The notes under the pieces are model-generated. The model saw only the letters and a program-made list of their open reading frames with translations, was not told the DNA's origin and did not search any database. From positions 4,980,062-5,044,061 of the forward strand of contig CM030862.1 in NCBI GenBank assembly GCA_018105865.1: a stretch of DNA of 64,000 nucleotides. The letters run 5' to 3'. Positions 11,289 to 20,899 of the stretch are shown here, piece by piece. A program made the position numbers and the translations under genes. Source of the stretch: Metaphire vulgaris. Its lineage: Eukaryota > Annelida > Clitellata > Crassiclitellata > Megascolecidae. Positions within the stretch are counted from its first letter, which is position 1, and the number at the start of each line of letters is the position of its first letter.

Positions 11289-11484
11289 CTTTCTCAAATG
11301 TTGAGGAAACTTGAACAAAGTTGGCACTGCATTTTCTCTGAGTCTTGTTGTCTGGCCAGTACGATCAAAGCAGTTCTCCGTAAAGTGATCAGAACACAGA
11401 CGTGATGAAGCAACAGGAGTGAAATTGTCACGTTTCATGTTGCAAACCCACTGCATTGTCAAACTTGAATTTGACATTGGAAAA
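11289..11484 (-). CDS. THAP-domain exon (partial gene or domesticated transposase)
   Basis: Minus-strand exon of 196 nt. It opens after an acceptor (TTTGATTTAAG) in phase 2, encodes 65 residues and ends at AAG/GTTTGA in phase 0. It shows the C-terminal half of a THAP C2CH zinc finger: an FP start, MQWVCNMKRDNFTP, SRLCSDHF with the third zinc Cys and the His (Cys30-x2-His33), CFDRTGQTTRLR and the closing AVPTLF box (family AVPTIF). The first two zinc cysteines would lie on an upstream exon that I could not find. THAP domains bind DNA in chromatin regulators and in P-element-type transposases; which applies here cannot be told. Both neighbours are LINE fragments. There are no stops, so it may be functional. 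Confidence 0.75.
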
Positions 11485-11489
11485 CTTAA

Positions 11490-11830
11490 ATCAAATTAGA
11501 AATCATGATAAATAAAATGTATGCATGATGTTCAAAAATTATATTTACAAACACTTTGGTATGTTCTACATTCTTCTTCTTCTTCTTTAGTCTCATGCAT
11601 TGCTGCATCAGCAATGCATGGCACCTGAATAGAAATACTAAACTGTGTACTAAATTATTTGACTAAAATCAGATATCCACAACAAAATCAAGTAGGCTTG
11701 ATGAGCTACTGCATAATACCAACGTAATAACTGATTGCAAATGTGAATTCAAATGGTGCCAACATGTAATTGCAAAGTAGCAAGTAGAGATAACAGTTAA
11801 AAAGTGGTAAGGTTGTGAATAACACCATTG
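11490..11830. other. unassigned sequence upstream of the THAP exon
   Basis: No coding frame or clear repeat apart from a short CTT run at 11573 and a small palindrome (TGCATTGCTGCATCAGCAATGCA split across 11597-11619). The missing first THAP exon was looked for here and not seen. Confidence 0.35.
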
Positions 11831-11833
11831 ATG

Positions 11834-12012
11834 AACAGCGATATAGCCAGGATTTTAGGTTTGGGGGTCAAAAATTCACTCCCTCCTTCCCTTTCTTTTG
11901 AGCCCGCAATGCTATTTTTGGCTTGAATTCATTTAGGGGCTAGCTTCAGGCTTGGGGGGCTTTTAGGCTTGAGGGGCTTAAGTTAAGCCCCAAGCCCAAG
12001 CCTAGCTACGTC
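11834..12012. mobile_element. short MITE with CAGCGATATAGCCAGG / GGGACGTAGCTAGG ends
   Basis: The left end reads CAGCGATATAGCCAGGATTT and the right end in reverse reads GGGACGTAGCTAGGCTTGGG, both followed by G-rich subterminal sequence. The roughly 180-bp core is a series of GGCTTGGGG-type words. It resembles hAT MITEs with CAGNGGCGTAGC ends. No clean target duplication was found. Confidence 0.45.
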
Positions 12013-12327
12013 CCAGGTGATGAAGTCAGCTGCAGAAACATGTCCATTCTGGTAGCGCTGACTAGCCATGTGTGATTTCGGGTGTTCCACGTGTTTTGAT
12101 AATTGTGTGCGACTGCTTTGTCAGGCATTTATTATAGTGGCCTTTCCTGATAGACAGCTACAATAATAGTAATAATACTTTCTGGATAGAGCTAGGTAGT
12201 CTGTAAGATGCCCTGATAGAGATTGAGATTGAGCGTTCGTGAAGAAGCTGGTGCAATGCGCCAAATTTCTGGAAGCGCCATATAAATTTCGTGTTTACTT
12301 ATTTGTCATGGTAACAATTCCGGACGG

Positions 12328-12396
12328 TGGCGTTCATAACGGGGGCGGTCATAACGGAGGCAATCATAAGGGGGCGGTCATAACTGGGGCAACTAC
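12328..12396. repeat. short minisatellite, about 15-17 bp unit
   Basis: Four to five imperfect units of GGGGGCGGTCATAAC in direct tandem (12328-12396), each differing by one to three bases. It abuts the 3' tail of the LINE copy that starts at 12403. Confidence 0.7.
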
Positions 12397-12571
12397 AAAG
12401 TGATAAAGTAAAGTAAAATCTCGTGGATTTCTATAGCGCCTTGGAAAGCAGCACAAACAGTAGCTGCTTATTCTTAGGCGCTCAGCCTCTCTTAAAATAG
12501 CCATAGGAAAGGTGTGGGATCAGCCAGGCAATGGTCAATATCCGAAGGGCAGTGAGGCTAGGTTGTTACAG

Positions 12572-13021
12572 CTATGGCGGAAATGATTTAAGAAACAGGA
12601 AGGATTTAAGCTTAGACCTGAAGACTTGAGGAGATAGTGCGGGAATTATAGGAAATGAGGAATCAGATTTTATTGTTTTAAAGTGTCCAAGTGTGCGAAG
12701 GGAAGCTGGGATCGAGTTCCAGAGTTCAGGTGCAGCATATGAGAAGGCACGGTTGCAAATTTTCAGGGATGACTGATTTAGCGGGCGTGACAGAGTGAGA
12801 TGAGATGACGAGCGTGTGGGTCGAGGAGGCTGAGGGGTTAATAGTGATCTAAGGTAGACAGGTTTTGATGACTGAAGTGAGCTATGTGTAAGTGTTATTA
12901 TCTTATATTGGATACGTTCTGTTATTTTAAGCCAATGTAATGATTTTAGTATGGGTGAAATATGGGAGAATTTAGGTGACATAGTAACAGCACGAGCTAA
13001 AGCATTTTGTATTGATTGCAA
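12572..13021 (-). pseudogene. C-terminal region of the 12.4-15.85 kb LINE
   Basis: 149 codons open to the stop at 12572: LQSIQNALARAV-type start, LKSLHWLKITERIQYK, FSYAAPELWNSIPASLR, and the end FRSKLKSFLFLKSFPP. It is almost the same as the copy at 5687-6204, but the FSYA-SELW segment is unshifted here. Confidence 0.75.
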
Positions 13022-13086
13022 TTTGTTGATGGAGGCTTTGGGAAGGTTATAGTAGAGGGAGTTACAGTAATCTAATTTGGAGTGGA

Positions 13087-13905
13087 CTATAGAGGTGGCG
13101 ATTGTGGACGCAGTCTTAATATCAAGACAAGGACGTAGGCGGCGAAGGTCACGAATATGAATAAAGCAGGCTTTTGAAAGTTGGGAGATTTGTGATTCAA
13201 GTTTAGAAAAGAGTCAAATTTGAATCCAAGATTTCTAGCAGTTGGAACAGGGATTATTGTGGTGTCAGGAGCTAAAACTAGTTTAGGATTGTCAATTTTT
13301 TTGAGTTGTTGGGGTAGTCCGATTAAAAGGAACTCTGTCTTAGATGGGTTGAGAGCGAGGAGATTAGATGACATCCATGCAGAGATTGACGAGAATGCAG
13401 ATTCAAGCTCAATAATAGAAGCATTGAATGAAAGAGGTGAGAAGGATAGGAATAGTTGAGTGTCATCGGCATAGAGTTGGTGATTTAATTTGAGGGAATT
13501 AATTAGAGATGAAAGTGGAGTGGTGTAAAGGCTGAACAGTACAGGCCCGAGAACAGATCCTTGAGGCACTCCATAATCTATAATATGAGAAAGAGAAATT
13601 TGGCCAAGACAGGACACTTGAAAAGACCGAGATTTGAGATAAGATGCAAACCAGTTGTGAGCTTTTTCAGATATGCCAAACCAGAGAGAGAGTCGCTCGA
13701 GCAGAATTTTGTGATCTATGGTATCAAATGCTGCAGAGAGATCAAGGAGACAAAGGCCAGTAACTTGTCGGAGACCAATTGCAGTTAAGAGTCTGTCATA
13801 AATGTAGGCGAGGACAGTTTCAGTTGAGTGATGTTTAGTGTAGGCAGATTGATGAGCATTGTATAGTGAGTTACTTGAAAGGTGTTCATTCAGTCTGGAA
13901 AGCAC
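13087..13905 (-). pseudogene. reverse transcriptase domain of the 12.4-15.85 kb LINE
   Basis: A 272-codon frame includes HQSAYTKHHSTETVLAYIYD, DLSAAFDTIDHKILLERLSL (motif A), YGVPQGSVLGPVLFSLYTTP, HQLYADDTQLFLSFSP (catalytic YADD) and NPSKTEFLLIGLPQQL. The fingers upstream of residue 1 (13906-14297) are in other frames. Catalytic residues are intact, but the polypeptide is not continuous with the endonuclease. Confidence 0.8.
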
Positions 13906-14297
13906 AATTTTTTCAGTAAGTTTTGATAGAAGAGAAAGATTTGAGATGGGGCGATAGTTATTGAGATCTTCTCTGTCAAGACCAGGCTTTTTTAGGAGAG
14001 GAGTGACAAAAGAGTTTTTGAATGCGGATGGGAAAGTGCCTGAGATAAGAGAGAGAGTTGATGATTCTAGTTATAATAGGCGTAAGCACGGTGGCACACT
14101 GTTTGAGTAAAGAGGTAGGTATAGGATCTAAGTCACATTGTTTGTTTGGCAAGGATAGTAGAAGTTTGGATACCTCTTCTTCAGTTGTAGGAGTGAAGCT
14201 GGATAAATTGCATGGAGGTTGTGGGGAGGAGGATAATGAGGAGAGGTGGTTTGAGTAATAGTGAAAGACTTGAGGACACTGCGAATCTTGGAGATTT

Positions 14298-15557
14298 TTA
14301 CAGAGAAGAACTTAGCAAAAGATTCAGCAAGTTCTGACAGGGAAATGGATTGAGGAGAGGTTTTGAGTCTTTGCGATGGAAAAGATCATTTACAGTTTTC
14401 CAGAGCTTACGTGGATTTGAGCTATTTGTTGAAATGATGTTAGAATAGTACTTCTTTTTGGCAGATGTAAGGAGATTATGATAGCGGTTGGTGGCGGAAC
14501 GAAGATTTAAAAGGTCAGATGGAGAATGTGTTTTATGGTAGGTTCGCTCAAGACGCTCTGAAAATGACTTGAAAGCATGAATGAAAGAGTTATACCAGGG
14601 TTTGCTGTTATGAGACGAAAAAGGTCTAGTGATGATAGGAGCATGTTTATTGAGAAGACCAGAAAGCACAGAATTGTATTTATCGATCAGTGATGACAGG
14701 GTAGTAGGGGTGTTAGTAATTAGGTCAGATGACTTAATGTTATCACAGAACAAGGCAATGTCAATTTTGTTGAGACGGCGAATGAGTAGGTGCCACGAGG
14801 TGGAGGAGTTGGTGAGCAGATACTTAGAATGGTGAAGATGGGAAAATGATCAGATGGAGAGATTTGACTAATTGCTGACATTGGAGATAATGATGAAGAA
14901 GATGACGTGATAAGTAGATCTAAAGTGTGTCCAAAAGTGTGAGTTGGAAGAGATATATGTTGCGTGAGGTTTGTCTGTGTGAGCAGCTGCATGAATTGGG
15001 TAGAGTTAGGATCATCACTCTTGTCCACGTAAATTAAAGTCGCCAGTAATTAAGAATTCGTGTGGAGTTGTAGCTGCAGAGCCCAAAAAGAGGTAAATTC
15101 ATCAAGGAATGTCACAAATGAGGCTGAGTATTTTGATGATAATGGGGACGATAAATGTTAAAAATAGTTAGTTTTGAGAGAGGAAGATTGAGGGTGACTA
15201 ACGAGCATTCAAATGAAGAGAAATTCATTGAAGAGGAATTGCTAATTTGTATATGATCACGAATGAGAAAAGCAGTGCCTCCACCCAGATTAGAAGAACA
15301 GTTGGTAAATTTTTTCAAACGGGAAAGCTCAAGAGGGAAAAGCCAGGTGGGGTTGCCTCGATCAACTGGCATGAAGTTGTAGACGGAGATACCCAGGTTT
15401 CAGTTAGTGCAACTATGTCTATGGCTGAGGAGTGAAGCATGTGTATTGGAAAGAAGGGGTCTAATTTTGTGTTAGCAAGTTCGTGTAGTGAATGTGTGTG
15501 TTGAGGATTAGTGAGGGATCTGATGTTGAGAGTGCATAGTGTCATGTGTGATTGGGA
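14298..15557 (-). pseudogene. endonuclease and linker of the 12.4-15.85 kb LINE
   Basis: APE-type endonuclease motifs appear in order on the minus strand but in shifting frames: LNIRSLTNP and VALTETWVSP (15530-15400), GGGTAFLIRDHIQI (15295), IYRPHYH (15150), ITGDFN (about 15045), HTLDLLITSSS (about 14945) and SDHFPIF (about 14850). The linker at 14753-14298 holds KPWYNSFIHAFKSFSERLER and NPRKLWKTVNDLF. Frameshifts near 15372, 15112 and 15028 break it. Confidence 0.75.
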
Positions 15558-15584
15558 TGGTCCGGGATTTGGATGGATATCGCC
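15558..15584 (-). other. 2A-like motif GDIHPNPGP in LINE leader
   Basis: In the 175-codon frame beginning at 15842, residues 82-95 read LLALSGDIHPNPGP, immediately before the endonuclease. The canonical 2A ribosome-skipping consensus is D-V/I-E-x-N-P-G-P; here His replaces Glu. 2A-like sequences at the start of CR1/L2-type LINE proteins are known from other animals. Whether the His form skips cannot be told from sequence. Confidence 0.65.
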
Positions 15585-15859
15585 TGAAAGAGCAAGAAGG
15601 ATGATAATGATATCTGTGCGTCGGGTGAGATGGAAATGCGAACGGCGAAGGCGAAGATGTGAACAACGGAGGGTTAAGGAAAAGGAGATGGGAATTTTGT
15701 TTAAATGTGAGTATTGATCAACGGCAGTGCGGTAGGTCCAATGATTAATCGGTTTTCGTATATCAAGCTTAGGGGAAAAGAAATGAACAGTTAGAATAAA
15801 CAATTTTATCAACGTCTTACCGGTGGAATGTCCGTCCAACAACCGCTTACTTCTTTCCC

Positions 15860-16150
15860 GTTCTGTTTGTACAGCTAATCGCTGTGCATGATGGCATTTT
15901 CAACGAATTTAGCACATTAAATCATTAGCGATAACAAAATTCTGCTCTTCGCAAGATGGCGGCATTTTAGCCTCAGTGGTTGCAATGACAAGCTATAGGC
16001 CATGAGCAGTCTAGGGCTCTAAGGCTATTAATAGATGTCAATGTTTGCAGCTTTGTGCAGTGATAAATTTTCCGGACGATCTTTTTCGTTTTTTTTGCGC
16101 GATGAACACAAATTTTCTGAATTTAGCGCAGTGAAAAATTTGTCTTAAAA
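15860..16150. other. unassigned, AT-rich
   Basis: No open frame or repeat recognised. An 8-10 bp motif (TTTAGCRCA with a GATAA neighbour) recurs around 15905 and 16128, but this is not enough to call an element. Confidence 0.3.
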
Positions 16151-16154
16151 CATG

Positions 16155-16370
16155 CCCTGTTTTTCACCATAAACGTAGAACCCTACCTAACATCATCCAT
16201 GACATCCAGATAAATAATCTTTACCTCACTCAGAAGATATCTACCACATTTCTTGGACTAATAATAGATCAAAACTTAAATTGGAAAGAACATGCTGAAT
16301 TTATAGTCCAAAAATAGCTAAAAACCTTGATATTATTCCGATTTATTCGACATATTTAAAAATTTATTAT
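16155..16370 (+). pseudogene. non-LTR retrotransposon RT fragment
   Basis: One plus frame reads FLGLIIDQNLNWKEHAEFI, the conserved region just after the RT palm of CR1/jockey-type LINEs, preceded by NNLYLTQKISTT. Only about 65 codons are recognisable. Confidence 0.55.
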
Positions 16371-16664
16371 AAACAAGCAAGGCTATCAACGAGGTATAGA
16401 CTATAGAAATTCATAAGATTATACTTACTTACTTATCATGAAAATGTTGCTCGTTATTTAATGACGTCATTTAATGTTGTCTCTCGTGAAAGTCTAATTT
16501 TTGTTCGGACGTGCTTTGGTGGCGAATATAGCTTTAATTAATTATTACTCGTATGATTTTAATAGCTGTAATTGATTTACTGTTTTAGTCACTACATTAT
16601 TTGCATAATTTGTAAGGGACGAGGGTTCTCTGGCTGGAAATTCAGCCAGCTTCGAAAAATCGCT

Positions 16665-16916
16665 TGGCCGGCTGGCGTCTTTTTTTCTGTAAAAAAGCAG
16701 AAGGTTTTGCATAGGGTTTAGGGTTAGGGGGTTAGGGTTATGGTTAGGGTTAAATAACCCTAACTTTAACCCTGATCCTAACCCTAACTCTAACCCTAAC
16801 CCATAAAGTTGTCTTTGCTTTATAAATATTCACATTAAGAGCGTCACGCGGTTCATAAATATTCATATAACCTTCTGCTTTTTTGCAGAAAAAAAGACAC
16901 AGCCGGCTGACGGCCA
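16665..16916. mobile_element. inverted-repeat element with a telomere-like palindromic core
   Basis: The left arm (16665-16706, TGGCCGGCTGGCGTC then a T run and GCAGAAGGTT) is mirrored by the right arm (16869-16916, AACCTTCTGC then an A run and GACACAGCCGGCTGACGGCCA). The arms pair over about 40 bp. The loop holds TTAGGG units (16713-16752) followed by CCCTAA units (16756-16802). No protein is encoded; it is probably a foldback or MITE-type element. Confidence 0.65.
16713..16802. repeat. interstitial telomere-like repeat, head-to-head
   Basis: About six degenerate TTAGGG units face about seven degenerate CCCTAA units across a short TTAAATAA centre. The orientation is that of a telomere-telomere fusion, but it sits exactly in the loop of the inverted repeat at 16665-16916. 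Confidence 0.8.
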
Positions 16917-17199
16917 AAATGCCTGGGCAGAATTGAGGGTAGTTTTCTAGGCGGCTTTTAATTCACGGTTTTAAACGTAGACTTTTACCGTGTGGCACTA
17001 GGCACTAATTACTGCCACAAGTGGCAGCAATTAGTGTGTAGAAGATGGTCGGATTGTGAAAAAGTTTAAGTTGTGTCATGTTACTGAGTCTATAGAATAA
17101 TGGCGGCTGTTATACATGTTAACAAAAATATTTACCCGAATTTGACTCAATTCATACAACTATCACAAGCAAACCTTAGAAAACACATCATTCCAACCC

Positions 17200-17330
17200 A
17201 CAACTTGTTCTTTCCAGACTAACTGAGCATCTGTCATCTGAGCTTCTTATATAGAGGCTGAATAAAACAGGTCCACGGATTGATCCTAGTGGTACTCCAC
17301 AGTCAGTGTTGGGAGTGATCTTAGATCATA
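17200..17330 (-). pseudogene. RT fragment (GVPLGS motif)
   Basis: The minus strand reads DCGVPLGSIRGPVLFSLYI, the conserved RT block preceding the YADD box, in one short frame. A matching plus-strand scrap lies at 18880-19005. Confidence 0.55.
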
Positions 17331-17494
17331 TGATCAATTAAGTTATTAATGATTAATTATTAAGAAAGAAAAATCGCCAAACAGTTAAAAGTGGACAAAT
17401 TGTTGCCCAAGAGAAATTTCATGCGCACAGGGACCATCAAGCATTAGAGGGAACATTGATCTCAAACCTTTCAAGTTTCATGCTTTAGCCTTAA

Positions 17495-17495
<1 letters not shown>

Positions 17496-17543
<48 letters not shown>
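17496..17543. repeat. (TG)n(TA)n microsatellite
   Basis: A short TG run changes to a pure TA run of about 20 units that abuts the terminal repeat of the element at 17544. Confidence 0.9.
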
Positions 17544-17548
<5 letters not shown>

Positions 17549-18756
17549 TCCCTCTTTGACATGTTGCTAAATAACAACAATTAAAATCAAAACATCCTAT
17601 AGCAGCCAGTTTTCAGAGGATGACTTCCGGAAATTGTCATTGTGATCCTATGTCATGTACCATATTGACATTGACGTTTGACAGAACTTTGCGATTCTGT
17701 GTCATTTGGTATGTGACAAACAAAGATAATAGATGAAGTGGTGCATCCTTCAACTGCGATTTTAGGAATGGCGAATCTTGCTCTAGATAGGTACCATAAT
17801 TTCCGGGGTATAGTGCGCGTTTTTTCCTGGCTGTGGACCAGTGCACACTATGCAACAGTGCGTATTATCTAATAAAAATTTTACCAAATTACCTGTTAAA
17901 AATTTTAGTGTTATAAAAAGCAAATTGATTTCTTAATGTTTGCTTCCGCTTTGTTTAGCTATGTCAGTTGTTTCTAATTACTTCAGGCGTTTTCATTGAT
18001 TATTCTGCGCCTCTACAGGCATAACTTTGACCATTTACGTTTGCGCTACAAAAATCTGTTGTTATAATATTTGCACCATGCAAAGCTCACAATAGCAGAT
18101 TTATTTTTAGTTTACTGGAAACAGATAGAATAGCCTACCTCACTTTGATATGTTGATCAACGCTTTCAAACATATAGAGATTCGATCAAATTTACGTAAA
18201 TTTTTTAGAACTTTAGTGGCTACCAGAGTCATTGGTATTATAATAAAGAATAGTTTCTTACACTTACTAAATTTAAAAATTTTACCAAATTACCTGTTAA
18301 AAATTTTAGTGTTATTTGATCGTTTGCTTCCGCTTTGTTTAGCTATGTCAATTGTTTCCTATAGCCGACTGGAGCCATTGCCTTGCTCCATGACCAATGT
18401 TGATCGCATCTGACCACAGAGTTGTGCCAACAAAATAACAAAATTTGTGCATATTTAAACTACCGGTATTTATCTGAACTTCTTTTATGTTCCAAAGGTG
18501 TCTTCAGATGAAAGGTAGGCCTCTACCTGTTCCAAGTCATTGGTAGGTGGCTTATAGACATGCACACTATACAGAGGTGTGCACTACCTAAGGACTAAAA
18601 AAAATTGATTTAAAAATTATTGATGTGCATTATGCACCAGTGCGCACAATAACCTGAAAATTACGGTAGTTTGATGATTGGAACTGAGCACAGTCGTGGC
18701 TATAGTGAGCATTGCCTTTGTTGTTGTTATTTAGCAACAGTCGAAGAGGGAAGTTT
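17544..18756. mobile_element. TIR element, about 1.2 kb, carrying a nested mariner-like MITE
   Basis: Ends are inverted repeats over about 35 bp: left AAACTTCCCTCTTTGACATG, right in reverse AAACTTCCCTCTTCGACTGT, both continuing TTGCTAAATAACAACAA. It sits in an AT microsatellite (TSD probably TA or TTA). No transposase is seen; the interior is occupied by the element at 17792-18668. Confidence 0.65.
17792..18668. mobile_element. mariner/Tc1-type MITE with TACCRTAATTTYC ends
   Basis: The left end TACCATAATTTCCGGGGTAT and right end in reverse TACCGTAATTTTCAGGTTAT are inverted repeats, both continuing into GTGCGC-rich subterminal sequence and beginning with the TA target. Internally, a block starting AAAATTTTACCAAATTACC occurs twice in direct orientation (17874 and about 18274), each followed by TTGCTTCCGCTTTGTTTAGC, so an internal duplication has occurred. 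Non-coding. Confidence 0.65.
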
Positions 18757-18879
18757 TTATATGTATTTATTTATAGATTTTTATTTATATATATATATTC
18801 TTATTTTTAAATATTTTCTCTCTGTTATATAGTATATGCAAAACATAAGGGTGCCTAGATGTTTGTGAATATATTTGGA

Positions 18880-19005
18880 TTAATGTAGGCAGATGCAGAA
18901 ATTTTAATGGATCGGTAAAGGTTAACCAAACCTCATTACCCTCCAACCTATACTATGGAGTACCCATAGGATCCATCCTTGGACCTGTTTTATTCAGCCT
19001 CTACA
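18880..19005 (+). pseudogene. RT fragment (GVPIGS motif)
   Basis: The plus frame reads SNLYYGVPIGSILGPVLFSL and is cut at about 19005-19013 by the left end of a hAT-like element. Confidence 0.6.
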
Positions 19006-19013
19006 CTAAGCGT

Positions 19014-20280
19014 CAGCAACCTATGGCATGCATGCCTGATGTGGCATGAGCAACGATTTTCAATAGCACGCGGGAGATCATTGAAAAATTATTTATTGAC
19101 AAAAGTTTGCAAGCAAGTCAAAACGTATTAGTGTTATGTGAAAGAGCACTACAACAATCATTTAATTAATAGTCATTGCTGTTGTGGCCGGATGTCATAG
19201 CCCAGTCATTACCAATGCATTAAAGTTAGGCTTACTTTCCCATTCTTGATTAATCCACAGGCAGTTCAAGTCTGTTCTAGAAGATATTGAGAGTGAATAT
19301 TGAGAGTGTGGCCAGTGGCGGTTACAAGAATTCTTGGTGGGGGGGGGATGCAAGAAATTTGTAGGAAGTTGGGGGGATGCAATATATTTCTAGGAAGTTG
19401 GTTTGGGAGGGGGTGAAATGAAATTCCAAAAAAAGGTTGACAAGCAAAAAAGGTCATTAACAGTGTTTTGCCTGGCACATGTATATAAAACTTCTGAAAA
19501 AGGCTGACAAGCAAAAAATGTATTCAGCTCTCTGTTTTGTGTACAAATGCCCGGTATGTAGTGCACATACACATGTAGCAGTGTAATGACTTGGACCGGT
19601 AAGCCCCTCTGAATCCATGACAAGCAAAAAAAGCTCGGAGGGATGGATCCCCAGTCATCCCCAACGTGGAACTGCCCCTGAGTGTGGCTTAGCAGTGGTA
19701 ATGTTTTGAATCGATTCATTTCCTGTTTGGAAGCAATTAAGGTATTTCTTGGTGAAAAGGAGGAACATTTCCGCAATTGAATGATGAAGACTGGGTGTTA
19801 AAACTGATGTTTCTGACAGACATAATGATACATATGGATGAGTTTACAAGGATCAGGTCAAACTTAATCTATCTGGATACTGCAAAGGATTACATTGAAA
19901 CTGGACACTTTTTACCATGATATCCATGCCATAACATTGAAATACTTTCCAAATGTGAAAGCTCATTCAGGCCGATTTACCGTGAACCTGGATGAGCTTC
20001 AGAATTATATTAGGGCACTTAAAGTGGAGTTTGCAAACAGAAGTCAAGAGACTTTCAAATACTGTAGATGGGCCCATCCATATTTTCATATTTCATCAAA
20101 CCTTAATTACTTGACCTGACTACTACTCACTTTGATATGGATCTTATTAAGTGGATGGGTATTGACAATTTTGAAATGCAACATGTTGAATTTAGGACAT
20201 CAAAATTATGGACATCAAAATTTGCAGAATTATGACAAACTCCTGATAAAGACTGCTTGGATAAGTCAACTGTTATTCTC
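19014..20280 (+). pseudogene. hAT element remnant (GTF2IRD2/ZBED-type transposase)
   Basis: The left terminus CAGCAACCTATGGCATGCATG at 19014 resembles hAT ends. Plus-strand codons at 19780-19915 read KLMFLTDIMIHMDEF, matching the FLTDIT-H-N region of transposases found in GTF2IRD2/ZBED5-like proteins. A 74-codon frame at 19895-20119 continues with NLDELQNYIRALKVEFANR. Frames shift at about 19915. A separate hAT MITE (19313-19680) is inserted in it. The right end was not identified. Confidence 0.5.
19313..19680. mobile_element. hAT-type MITE, 368 bp, 8-bp TSD AGTGTGGC
   Basis: Left end CAGTGGCGGTTACAAGAATT, right end in reverse CAGGGGCAGTTCCACGTTGG. The 8-bp duplication AGTGTGGC lies at 19305-19312 and 19681-19688. 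The interior is G-rich near the left end and contains the motif GACAAGCAAAAAA three times (about 19438, 19506, 19619). The same motif marks related copies at 37920-38110 and 49490-50110. Non-coding. Confidence 0.8.
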
Positions 20281-20479
20281 GTAGTAAAATGCTCTTAACC
20301 TTCCCATGTTGTTTCAAGTCTTTGTAGTTCAGATTCCATTAATTATTAATGCTAGTTTTCCAACTCTCATAAGACTTTGTATGTTGCAAGCACCAAGTCT
20401 GGTTTTGTGTCTTTATCATTATTACAGTCTGGCATGGTTGAGTTGAGCTGGGAATTATCAGCATCCTTACTCCTCTTTG

Positions 20480-20760
20480 GGCTTTGATCATGATGTGTCA
20501 TGAATGCTTTCCTAGGGCTTCTAGTCACTCTTGTCATTCAGTCCTTCCCCAGTGGCTTTTAGCTCAACTTCTACCCTGGGATGCTCAGTTCAGTCAAGCA
20601 TTTCTAAATATCTTTGAAAATAAATTTATCTGGAAATATTTAAGAAGCGACTGAAGACTTGGCTGTTCGAGATCAGCTACTCTGTTAAATCCTGACTTAA
20701 CAACCATGAACTATATAATGTGTTCAAGTAGTCCTTCTAGGACAATTTACCACATCAATC
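20480..20760 (+). pseudogene. LINE 3' end scrap
   Basis: A plus-strand stretch near 20635-20700 reads FKKRLKTWLFEISYSVKS-like sequence, the typical C-terminus of CR1/L2 LINE proteins, followed by non-coding 3' sequence. Confidence 0.4.
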
Positions 20761-20815
20761 TTAACTTTCAATAATAATTTTATCCACTCTTTTCATGATG
20801 TATGCTATAGGTTTG

Positions 20816-20895
20816 TTAACCCCTTAACTGGGGATCCCGGATATATCCGTCCATTTTATATTGAGTTACAGTTAAATACACGGTTAAGGGGTTAA
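20816..20895. mobile_element. miniature piggyBac-type MITE (72 bp) with TTAA TSD
   Basis: TTAA (20816-20819), then CCCCTTAACTGGGG ..., ending in reverse as CCCCTTAACCGTG, then TTAA (20892-20895). The whole element is 72 bp. Its ends match the 651-bp element at 59218-59868. Confidence 0.7.
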
Positions 20896-20899
20896 GACA

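Larger units (their letters stand above)
12403..15850 (-). mobile_element. CR1/L2-type LINE, longest copy in the window
   Basis: Minus-strand copy of about 3.45 kb from an AAAGT-type tail (12405-12420) to about 15850. Protein order from the 5' end: N-terminal leader with a 2A-like motif (15842-15558), APE-type endonuclease in at least three frames (15557-14720), linker (14753-14298), RT (13905-13087) and C-terminal region (13021-12572). Frameshifts and small deletions separate the blocks, so it cannot make the full protein. It is the reference copy for the truncated relatives at 5527, 9508, 34370 and 39329. Confidence 0.8.

Noticed and set aside
16713..16802. True chromosome end or fusion point
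   Set aside because: The TTAGGG/CCCTAA block is short, degenerate and enclosed by the arms of an inverted-repeat element, so an element-borne origin is more economical.
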